From the NCBI GenBank assembly GCA_016702415.1, contig JADJEA010000009.1, positions 1 to 30,667 on the forward strand: a stretch of DNA of 30,667 bases, written 5' to 3'. A program made the translations under genes and the position numbers. This document shows, piece by piece, positions 1-6,772 of this stretch. This stretch comes from Nostocoides sp. (lineage in GTDB: Bacteria > Actinomycetota > Actinomycetes > Actinomycetales > Dermatophilaceae). Position 1 is the first letter of the stretch; every line of letters starts with the position of its first letter. The notes below the pieces were generated by a model. That model ran no database searches, was not told where the DNA came from, and saw only the letters and a program-made list of their open reading frames with translations.

Positions 1-1
1 G

Positions 2-892
2 CTCCACGAGACCTACCAGCGTTTCTACCAGCAGTCCGACGCGTTCAAGGGCCGCGGGATCTATGAGAGGGGGTCGTGGGTCGGGGTTGTTGCCGATGAG
101 CCGATGTGTACCGCCGAGAAGTACTTGACCGACATGCAGCGCTTTCTCACCCTGGATTACAGCAGGCAACCACACGACGGACTGCACCTCCCGGGTGAAC
201 CTGGCAGGCGCGTCACCCCGCTGGAGTACTGGGACGCGCTTTTCGCGATCACCGGTCGCGTGACGATCCCGGTGCACCCGGACCTGATCTACCAGTTCCT
301 ACCCATCATCTGGCTCACCCCTGGCCACGCCGGCGTCGAGTTCAAGAACCTGGCCTACGACGACGAGGTCCTCGGGACTTCCGCGACGTGCGGAAGGGAC
401 CTTCCGGGAGCAGGACAGCGCGATCCCGTTCCACCGCGACCCGCGCGACATGACCCGCATTCTGGTTCCGTCACCCCGACACCGACCGGATCCACGAGAT
501 CGGTTGGCGGGGCGCCACCTCATCGACGCCCCCTGGTCGACGTCCTCGTCGACCGTGTCAACGAACGCATCCAGGAACGCGGAGGCAACCGCGCGCTCAA
601 GAAGCGCACGATCATGCTCCAGATCATCGACGAGATCGGTGACATCACCACCCCCAAGGGCAAGGACGAGTCACGAGCCCAGCTCTCGGCGGCATACATC
701 CGCTGGGGCCAGGCCCAACGCGACCACGCCGAAGTCGCCGAAGCCCACCGTGCCCTCGAGCTCGCCCAACAAGGCAACGTCGTGCGCTTCCCGGGAACCG
801 CTGTCGCCAGCTCAAGCTCGGACGCAACGACGTCAGCGCCTGCCCACGAGACCGACGAAGAGCCCTGGCCCGACTACCGGGGGATGGTGTGA
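2..892 (+). CDS. TnsB/Mu-type DDE transposase, 3' part
   Basis: This is the C-terminal part of the strand-transfer transposase of a Tn7/Tn5053/Mu-like element; its start and catalytic RNase H domain lie left of the window. What remains is the Mu-transposase C-terminal beta-barrel region (from PLEYWDAL through GVEFKNLAYDDEVL) and a helical tail, where such proteins usually contact the ATPase. The frame is open to TGA at 890-892, but the conserved reading passes through four single-base shifts: a lost G near 376, a lost base near 397, an extra T near 461 and an extra C in the C run at 529-533. Read with corrections, it gives DFRDVRK, GTFREQDSAIPFHRDPRDMT, WFRHPDTDRIHEIGW and then PLVDVLVDRVNER. 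The shifts sum to zero, so no stop appears. Either raw-sequence errors or a scrambled segment could explain this. The next gene starts one base after the stop. Confidence 0.85.
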   Translation, partial: LHETYQRFYQQSDAFKGRGIYERGSWVGVVADEPMCTAEKYLTDMQRFLTLDYSRQPHDGLHLPGEPGRRVTPLEYWDALFAITGRVTIPVHPDLIYQFLPIIWLTPGHAGVEFKNLAYDDEVLGTSATCGRDLPGAGQRDPVPPRPARHDPHSGSVTPTPTGSTRSVGGAPPHRRPLVDVLVDRVNERIQERGGNRALKKRTIMLQIIDEIGDITTPKGKDESRAQLSAAYIRWGQAQRDHAEVAEAHRALELAQQGNVVRFPGTAVASSSSDATTSAPAHETDEEPWPDYRGMV

Positions 893-893
893 C

Positions 894-1940
894 ATGGACG
901 CACACGACTGGCATCGGCAAGCAACAGCCCCATCACCGGCGTGGCCCGATCCGGTTTCCATCGCTGAGTACGACGGCTGGTCTCGAGCCGCCCGAGACGA
1001 CTACTTCCGTCGGTTGAGGGTCGCGATGAACGCCAGGGTGGTCGTCTCGAAGCCGATGGAGGCCGTGAAGGCCCACCTCGACGACATCGTCAAGACGAAC
1101 CGACTCCGACCGCCGGGCGCGATGCCGATGGTCGCGGTCACGGCACCGTACTCCGCAGGCAAGTCCACGCTGCTCAAGCACTGGGGATTCGGTGTCTACC
1201 GTGGCGTGCTCGGCGACCAGGTCAACGAACAACGACCAACATGGTCCCCCAAGCCCGCGATGATCGCGGACTGGGTGCCAGTCGTCTACGTGACCCTGAT
1301 GGCGTCGAGCTCAATCAAGGAGATCAACGCGCTGATCTTGCTCTACCTGGGCTACCCGCCGGAGGGTCTCGCCCGCACCACGACCACCCGCGTCCTGCAT
1401 GCGTTGCGGATGCACGGCGTTCAGGTCGTGATCCTCGACGACGCCCACATGCTCCGATCCACGAACGCCCAAGGCCGAGCGGTCCTGGACTACATCAAGT
1501 TCCTCAACACCGAACTCGGCGAGATCAACAACGGCACGGTCATCCTCGTCGGCGCCCACCTGGAGAGCACCACCATTCTCGATGACCCCCAGATCCGCGC
1601 GCGGTTGACCACGATGACGGTGGACGCGTTCCACATCAGCACCATCGAGAACAAGGCAGCCTGGCAGGACCTGCTCGCGTCCGCATCGGATCGGCCTCTG
1701 GAGCATCTGCCCGATGCCGCCCCGGACCTGTTCGTCACCACGCTGGCCCAACACATCTGGCGGCGGACCCAAGGTTTCGTCGGCGAGGTTGCCAAACTCG
1801 TCACCGGATCCGTCCTGGACGCCGTCCACGACCGCCGCAGCGTCATCACGCGCGACGACCTTGACGCGGTCAAGCTCAGCGAACGCTCGGTCGATTCGCA
1901 GATCGACGCGGCGACCGCGGCAAAGAAGCGCCGGCAATGA
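894..1940 (+). CDS. tniB: TniB/TnsC-like AAA ATPase of the transposition module
   Basis: A 348-aa AAA+ ATPase expected to link target choice (TniQ) to the transposase by ATP-dependent assembly on target DNA. A Walker A motif (APYSAGKST) lies near residues 84-92 and a Walker B motif (VVILDDAH) near 178-185, followed by a sensor-like segment NGTVILVGAHLE. The chosen ATG at 894 follows the transposase stop by one base; a longer reading from 450 in the same frame overlaps the transposase and is rejected. The end overlaps the next gene as ATGA. The tail carries a basic KKRRQ end. Family assignment is firm; the exact subgroup (TnsC, TniB or MuB-like) cannot be settled by eye. Confidence 0.92.
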   Translation: MDAHDWHRQATAPSPAWPDPVSIAEYDGWSRAARDDYFRRLRVAMNARVVVSKPMEAVKAHLDDIVKTNRLRPPGAMPMVAVTAPYSAGKSTLLKHWGFGVYRGVLGDQVNEQRPTWSPKPAMIADWVPVVYVTLMASSSIKEINALILLYLGYPPEGLARTTTTRVLHALRMHGVQVVILDDAHMLRSTNAQGRAVLDYIKFLNTELGEINNGTVILVGAHLESTTILDDPQIRARLTTMTVDAFHISTIENKAAWQDLLASASDRPLEHLPDAAPDLFVTTLAQHIWRRTQGFVGEVAKLVTGSVLDAVHDRRSVITRDDLDAVKLSERSVDSQIDAATAAKKRRQ

Positions 1941-3355
1941 CGGTGCCACTGCCGGTGCGTCCCAACCCGCGACCGTCCGAGCCGCTTAGCTCGTATGCCG
2001 CTCGCCTCGCCGACGCCAACGGCCTGAGCCGCTCCCGGATCTTGGTGCCGTGGCGGCACGACATCGACGTCCCCAAAGCCGAGCTCGACTCCGTCGCGGC
2101 GCTGGGCGGGCTCGACGCCGATGCCGCGCGGCGGTTGACGATGAGCCGGTACCCGTTGGCCATCCGCGGTCACGGTCAGCAACGTCGGCACGGGTGGCGG
2201 TTGCACCACGCGGTGGTGTGGATCTGCCCGGCCTGCACCATTCGGACTGGACACACCGACTTGCTCTGGCAGACCGCGCTGATGCCCGTCTGCCTGCGGT
2301 GCGGCTGCTACCTCGTCCGGGCCGGAACTCCTCACATCGTGCGACCGGCTCACCCGCGGGTCCTCGAACTCGCGGACATCCTGCGCGACCTGGCCGAGGC
2401 GGCCATCGACCAGCCCCGAGCCCGCGGCATCCTCTACCGCCTGCGCCGTCGCTGCCAGGCCACCGCCGCGACAGTCCAAGACGACCCTCACGGCGCGGAG
2501 CTGGCACTTCCGGTAGTCGACGTCACCGCCGCCCGTCAGTGGGGCGCGTACCCGTCACCCGACCCGGGCACGGTCGCGGCCCTGCTCCTCCTGTGCGGTC
2601 GGCGCCTCGCCCGCGAGCAGCGTCAACGACCGGCGCACTCCCGACGACACCAAGCGGGCGAGTTCACCCCCGCAGACCAGGCCCGGCTCGACTGGTTCCT
2701 CACCCGCCTCCGACACCACGCCACCTCCGATGGGCTGCACCCGCGACACGTCCCCGCCCTGCTGCCCCTACCCGCCAACGACGACGCACCGGCGCGCCGG
2801 CCCGGGCAGTGGCTCTCGCTGACTCGCGCCGCTGTCGCCCTGCACCTGCTGATCACCCAAGCCCTCGACGGCCACCCCACCCCAGAGGATGCGACCGCCG
2901 CGCTCGGCGTGACCGGCATACCGACCAGCCTGATCATCGACGGCATCCACACCGGCTCCGGCCTCCGCGACCAGGACGCCGACCTGCTCAGCCGAGCCCT
3001 CGACGCGCTCCTCGCCGGCGGGCTCGCCGACTACCAGCGCCGCCGCGACACCCTGCGCGCCGTCACGCGGCTCCCCTCCAGCACCACTCGGCGCCTCCCG
3101 CCGAGCACCGCCCGCACTGACATCCAGGTCATGGCGTTGGGGTGGATTTGGACGAGGTTCACGCACGGCCCGATGCGTTCCAGCCCTTGGCCGCACATCC
3201 CAGACCGGGACATCCACGCTTTCGACACTCGCATCGACCCCGAGACCCGACTGCTGCTGCACGAGACCGGCCAGCAACTGCTCGCTGACACCGACCTGCT
3301 CACCATCCCCGCAGCCCAAGCCACCTGGGCCGGAGTCACTCGGAGGTACGGATGA
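1937..3355 (+). CDS. tniQ: TniQ family target-selection protein (first copy)
   Basis: A 472-aa protein with the N-terminal TniQ signature: LPVRPNPRPSEPLSSYAARL, where a proline-rich lead is followed by E-S-x-x-S-[WY] and LADANG. A zinc-binding segment follows, with C97-x2-C100 (WICPAC) and C119-x2-C122 plus C124 (CLRCGC). TniQ/TnsD proteins recognise target DNA or a partner complex and recruit the TnsC-type ATPase. The gene overlaps the ATPase by ATGA at 1937-1940 and the next gene by ATGA at 3352-3355, so translation is probably coupled. The C-terminal two-thirds is Arg/Ala-rich and shows no motif I can name. It differs strongly from the second TniQ downstream except in the N-terminal signature. 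Confidence 0.9.
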   Translation: MTVPLPVRPNPRPSEPLSSYAARLADANGLSRSRILVPWRHDIDVPKAELDSVAALGGLDADAARRLTMSRYPLAIRGHGQQRRHGWRLHHAVVWICPACTIRTGHTDLLWQTALMPVCLRCGCYLVRAGTPHIVRPAHPRVLELADILRDLAEAAIDQPRARGILYRLRRRCQATAATVQDDPHGAELALPVVDVTAARQWGAYPSPDPGTVAALLLLCGRRLAREQRQRPAHSRRHQAGEFTPADQARLDWFLTRLRHHATSDGLHPRHVPALLPLPANDDAPARRPGQWLSLTRAAVALHLLITQALDGHPTPEDATAALGVTGIPTSLIIDGIHTGSGLRDQDADLLSRALDALLAGGLADYQRRRDTLRAVTRLPSSTTRRLPPSTARTDIQVMALGWIWTRFTHGPMRSSPWPHIPDRDIHAFDTRIDPETRLLLHETGQQLLADTDLLTIPAAQATWAGVTRRYG

Positions 3356-3732
3356 ACCAGCTCGAGCCTGACCATGAAGACCTCCGCACCCGAGCAGCCC
3401 GGATCCTGCACGCGATGGCCGCCACCCCCATCCCGGCCATGGACGCCACCTACTACGCTCACTACGCCGAGGAACTGCGAATGCTCGTCGAAGAGCTCCT
3501 CGCGCAGCCTCACCCGGTCAACGCCTCCGTGACGCGCGTGTGGCTGCTCTGGAACTGCCACGACATCGCCGGCTCCTTCCCCACCGAACACGCCGCCATC
3601 AAGGCACGCGCCACCCTCCAACGCCACCTCCTGAACCAGCACGGCCCTGACACCGCGCTCCTGGCGAGCATCACGATCACCACGGCGGATGTCCCGACCA
3701 CCTGCCTCGGCCCGCGGTGGGGCCACCAATGA
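3352..3732 (+). CDS. small hypothetical protein in the transposition operon
   Basis: A 126-aa protein with no family I recognise. The first half (residues 1-60) is helical and acidic, with an HYAEELRMLVEELL segment. The second half has an alternating hydrophobic run VTRVWLLWNC, then a basic helix, then SITITTADV, which looks like a small alpha/beta domain. Both ends overlap their neighbours by ATGA, which makes it a genuine member of the operon between the first TniQ and the WhiB-like gene. A structural or DNA-contact accessory role in transposition is possible from position alone. Confidence 0.75.
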   Translation: MNQLEPDHEDLRTRAARILHAMAATPIPAMDATYYAHYAEELRMLVEELLAQPHPVNASVTRVWLLWNCHDIAGSFPTEHAAIKARATLQRHLLNQHGPDTALLASITITTADVPTTCLGPRWGHQ

Positions 3733-4031
3733 GGGGCATCAGCCGCAACGTCTTGTCCCGCGACGCCGCCTGGACCCTGGCCGACGGGGCCTGCAAAGAC
3801 CTCACCAGCCAGTGGACCGCGTGGGAGAACACGTATGCCGCAGCACCCACCACGGCAGCACGCGCCGCGGCCCTGACCGACGCCGCGACGCTGTGTGACG
3901 GATGCCCCGTTCAAGCCGAGTGCGCGGACCTCGCCGATCTCTCCGGCTACACGGGCATCGCCGCCGGACGCGGCTACCGCAACGGCCGGCCGGAGCGCGA
4001 CCGCCACCCCACACAACGGAGGACCGCATGA
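3729..4031 (+). CDS. WhiB-like Fe-S protein
   Basis: A 100-aa WhiB-family protein. The four cluster cysteines are present: one in GACKD near residue 22, then the set C-x2-C-x5-C (CDGCPVQAEC). The gap between the first and second cysteine is about 33 residues, longer than usual in this family. The usual G-[VI]-W-x-G turn appears as GIAAG, without the tryptophan, followed by a basic tail (GRGYRNGRPERDR) like the DNA-binding tail of WhiB proteins. WhiB proteins hold a 4Fe-4S cluster and usually bind the primary sigma factor to change promoter use. The start at 3729 is chosen over 3717 because it gives the ATGA overlap with the preceding stop; the stop again overlaps the next ATG. Its place inside a transposition operon is unusual. 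Confidence 0.88.
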   Translation: MRGISRNVLSRDAAWTLADGACKDLTSQWTAWENTYAAAPTTAARAAALTDAATLCDGCPVQAECADLADLSGYTGIAAGRGYRNGRPERDRHPTQRRTA

Positions 4032-4453
4032 CAACCTGGCACCTGAACCCCACCTTCCTGCGACTGGCCGATGGCACCCACCTGCGGGTCCTGCTGATTG
4101 TCGACACGAGCAGACGCCGTTTCGTCGGCGCTGGCGTTGCGGAGTCTGATGGAGACATCGAGGACGTACTGCGCGGCTCCATCGCGAAGGATGGGTTGCC
4201 CGACGTCGTTCGACACTTGCCCAACCACCTGTTCGACGACCTCACAGGCTCCATCACCCGTCTCCTTGCCGGGCACGGGTTCCGTCCCGGAGTCGAGGCC
4301 GCCTACCTCGACGACGACCTCGTCTGGGTCCTCGACAGCGCCCGCCACATCAGCAAGGCCGCTGAGCGAACGAACGCGGCCACCAAAGCCGAGCTCGCCG
4401 ACGCACTCCACAACGGACTCGACCCTGTCGGAACGGCACCGGTGGGGCGATGA
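4028..4453 (+). CDS. small protein, possible inactive RNase H/integrase-core fold
   Basis: A 141-aa protein without a clear family. Its layout resembles an integrase (rve) core: a strand pair around LRVLLIVDTSRRRFVGAGVA, like the first Asp strand of transposases, then an alpha helix, then GLPDVV, a gap, F-D-D-L-T-G-S-I-T-R-L-L-A-G-H-G-F and an AAYLDDD turn. In active enzymes the segment after G-[VI]-P-x-x-[VI] holds D-x-G, and a later Glu completes DDE; here the second Asp is replaced (HLPNHLF) and no matching Glu is visible. If the resemblance is real, the protein is catalytically dead and could bind DNA or the transposase. This is inference from pattern only. The gene overlaps the WhiB-like gene by ATGA and ends before a 111-base gap. 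Confidence 0.7.
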   Translation: MTTWHLNPTFLRLADGTHLRVLLIVDTSRRRFVGAGVAESDGDIEDVLRGSIAKDGLPDVVRHLPNHLFDDLTGSITRLLAGHGFRPGVEAAYLDDDLVWVLDSARHISKAAERTNAATKAELADALHNGLDPVGTAPVGR

Positions 4454-4502
4454 AACAGGCCAGGCGCCGGAACGCCCACCCTTGCGAGGGACCGGGAAGT
4501 AA

Positions 4503-4539
4503 CCCCCAGGATCACCTGCCGGACGACAGGGCCTGGGGG
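4503..4539 (+). promoter_or_regulatory. nested stem-loop before the second TniQ
   Basis: In the only real gap of the operon, an 8-bp perfect outer stem CCCCCAGG (4503-4510) pairs with CCTGGGGG (4532-4539). It encloses a second stem CCTG (4515-4518) with CAGG (4527-4530) and an 8-base loop. No U-run follows. It could be a GC-type terminator, an attenuator or an RNA processing site separating the upstream block from the second TniQ. Confidence 0.6.
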
Positions 4540-4564
4540 GCGCGCACACCACCCCAGATGTGCC

Positions 4565-6214
4565 ATGACCGCGGCCCTGCCGGTCTCCGTGACGCCACGC
4601 CCTGGGGAGTCGATCGAGTCCTGGCTCGAGCACCTCGCCGACGCCAACGGCCTCACCACCGCTCAGCTCCTCACTGCGACCGGCAGTGGACGAGCAGGCA
4701 CCCGCTACCTCACCCTCGCGCCAGCACCGGAAACGATCGCCCGGCTCGCGGCCCTCGCCCGCGTCGACGAGCAGGACGTGTATGCCGCCACCCTCGCCGC
4801 CTTCGACGGAACCGCCCTCGACCTCACCGGCCTGGACCCAACCGATCGGCACTCCTACCGGCAGGTCGCCGCCCGCGGCTGGGCACCCGCCCACGGCACC
4901 CAGATCTGCCCGGCATGCCTCGCCGCGGACGGTGCTTGGCAGTCTGCGTGGCGGCTCCTCACCGTCACCACCTGCACACAACACAGGTCACTGCTCGTTG
5001 CCCGGTGCCCGTCCTGTCGGCGACCGTTCCGGGACCAGCGCCACTCCCACCTGCGCCGCGTCGGCGCCGCCACCGTGTGCGGGAACCCGCTCGGCGCTGG
5101 CCCCACCCGGCAGTGCCAGCACGACCTCACCACCATCCCCACGACACCCGGCAGCGAAGACGTTCTCGCCCTGCAGTCCCGCGTCGACACCGCTATCGAC
5201 GGGCAACAGGTGACCGTTCTCGGACAGGCCGCCCAGCCGGGGACCTATCTCGCAGACCTGCGCCACCTCGCCACGCTCCTGCTCCACCTCGCCAGTCAGC
5301 CCGGCGAAGCGCGTCTCGCGCCCTGGGTGGCCGACCTGCCGGACGAAGCCGAAGCCCGAAGCCGTGATCGTGGACCACGCTGGGGCCTACGCCCACCCGA
5401 GCCCCCCGCTCTGCGAGCCGAAGCGCTGGCGACGGCTGACGGCATACTCACCGCCCCTGACGTCGACGAGGCTGCTGCCCGGCTGACGCCGTGGACCGAG
5501 CTCACCCCGACCACCAACGACGGCCCGCTCGGGTGGCTCGCCGACCGCACCGTCATGACTCCCACCCTGACCCGGCTGGTCATGGCCGCCCGCGCCCCGC
5601 ACCGGCGCCTGTCCCACCACCTCGACACCCACTTCGGAGGGCGTATGCCGATCAACCTCACCCTCATCCCGCAGGTCATCCCGCACGCCCAGTACCTCGA
5701 GCACCTCGACGGCGCGTCCACCTCGAGCGAGCACACTGTGCGGCTGTTCGCGTCCCTGTCCCTGGCGCGGCTGCACCCGGACGTGACGACCTGGGCCCAA
5801 GCCGCCGAAGCCCTCAACATGCCCGGCCCGATGGGGGTGCGCCGCGCCCGCGCCTGCTCGGCCACCATGCTCGTCACTGCGGACGAGTGGAAGAGCCGGA
5901 TCTGGCGAGCCGGGGAAGAGACCGAGCGCCGCGACTACCGGGCCACCGAAGCCAAGATCCACCACCGGCTCGGCATGACCCGCTGGTTCAACGAATGGGC
6001 CCGCCGCAACCGCCCAGACGCTCGCTACGGCGACCACGACCTCGCCCTCACCTGGCAGTGGGTCCACGTCGCCCACGGCCACCTCGACCTCTCACCCGTC
6101 TGGCGAGGGAGGCGACCAACGGCCACGGACCGCGCCCGCTACCGCCAGTTCGCCGACTCCCTCGACGAGCGACAGCAGTTCGAACTCTGCTGCGCACTGC
6201 ACAAGCGAGCATGA
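4565..6214 (+). CDS. tniQ: TniQ family target-selection protein (second copy)
   Basis: A 549-aa TniQ protein with the N-terminal signature LPVSVTPRPGESIESWLEHL followed by ADANGL. Zinc-binding residues follow: C115-x2-C118 (ICPACL), C137 and H140 (TTCTQH), C148-x2-C151 (CPSC), and a further Cys pair in TVCGNP and RQCQHD. It is longer than the first copy and diverged outside the signature. Two TniQ/TnsD-type proteins in one element are known in Tn7-like systems where each serves a different target pathway; that division of labour is inferred here. The ATG at 4565 is the first start after the stem-loop and sits right before the conserved TniQ signature. Translation is not coupled to the upstream gene. 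Confidence 0.9.
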   Translation: MTAALPVSVTPRPGESIESWLEHLADANGLTTAQLLTATGSGRAGTRYLTLAPAPETIARLAALARVDEQDVYAATLAAFDGTALDLTGLDPTDRHSYRQVAARGWAPAHGTQICPACLAADGAWQSAWRLLTVTTCTQHRSLLVARCPSCRRPFRDQRHSHLRRVGAATVCGNPLGAGPTRQCQHDLTTIPTTPGSEDVLALQSRVDTAIDGQQVTVLGQAAQPGTYLADLRHLATLLLHLASQPGEARLAPWVADLPDEAEARSRDRGPRWGLRPPEPPALRAEALATADGILTAPDVDEAAARLTPWTELTPTTNDGPLGWLADRTVMTPTLTRLVMAARAPHRRLSHHLDTHFGGRMPINLTLIPQVIPHAQYLEHLDGASTSSEHTVRLFASLSLARLHPDVTTWAQAAEALNMPGPMGVRRARACSATMLVTADEWKSRIWRAGEETERRDYRATEAKIHHRLGMTRWFNEWARRNRPDARYGDHDLALTWQWVHVAHGHLDLSPVWRGRRPTATDRARYRQFADSLDERQQFELCCALHKRA

Positions 6215-6471
6215 GTTGCTGCCAAATGACACGCTTGTAATTCGGCCTCAAGGTCCATAGGAACCGCCGATCCTTACGCTTAGATGGAGGTAGGCAGTCG
6301 AAGATGGCAAGACGCTGGGTCGATGTTCCATTTGGAGGTGCCAGGTGCCGACAGGTAGCGTAGAGTCTCGTTGTCAAGCCGACACGCCGTGTCTGCGGGC
6401 CCTTCGATGGCGCGAGCGGATGTTGTGCGGCCTCAATGCCTAGCATGCGAAAACCACAGAAGGACAGTCCA
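6215..6471 (+). other. intergenic region after the transposition module, possible element end
   Basis: This 257-base stretch has no convincing gene. It holds a perfect 5-bp inverted repeat GACAC-GCC-GTGTC at 6381-6393 and two copies of CGGCCTCAA about 190 bases apart, near 6243 and 6428. TGACA/TGTCA-like words near 6228 and 6372 would suit a Tn7-type end (TGT...ACA), but no array of repeated transposase-binding sites or target duplication is visible, so the end of the element is not placed. Confidence 0.3.
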
Positions 6472-6708
6472 GTGGCTCACAAGTTCCGCTTCAAGGTGGT
6501 TAAGTCGACGCTGCCCAAGGCACGGCGTGAGGCCGTCGGTCGCCGGGTCGTGGACGCTGGCCGGGCAGCGGAGGCCAACGACACCTCGGGACGTAAGTCC
6601 AAGAAGCTTGTCAGTGTCGGCGGTGGCGTGGCCCGTAGCGGGGCGAAGAGCGCTCTCAGGGCAACCACTGGACAACGAAGGGCGCGCACCTCGGCTATGG
6701 GCGTTTAG
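6472..6708 (+). CDS. small basic hypothetical protein
   Basis: A 78-aa Lys/Arg-rich protein (KFRFKVVKST, GRKSKKLVSVGGG) with no recognised family. I chose the GTG at 6472 because AGAAGGA lies seven bases upstream; an in-frame ATG at 6436 has no such site. High charge suggests nucleic-acid binding, which is only a guess. It lies just before the 635-aa cargo gene, on the same strand, and could be a separate unit. A composition-based gene call could reject it. Confidence 0.45.
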   Translation: MAHKFRFKVVKSTLPKARREAVGRRVVDAGRAAEANDTSGRKSKKLVSVGGGVARSGAKSALRATTGQRRARTSAMGV

Positions 6709-6772
6709 ACGCGCGGCCGGTCAGTCGTGTCTGGCCAGCTTTGCGACACAACCGCGAGTAGCGTGATCTCTC

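Noticed and set aside
450..893. N-terminal extension of the TniB-like ATPase
   Set aside because: The upstream part of that open frame overlaps the transposase tail; the ATG at 894 sits one base after the transposase stop and the AAA domain begins after it.
4450..5367. 305-aa open frame overlapping the second TniQ
   Set aside because: It is Arg/Pro-rich, lacks any motif and lies over the zinc-binding TniQ region in another frame; it is a high-GC shadow, although its ATG overlaps the previous stop.
6381..6393. GACACGCCGTGTC as the transposon end
   Set aside because: It is a short inverted repeat without the several transposase-binding repeats, terminal TGT/ACA arrangement or target duplication expected of a Tn7-type end.
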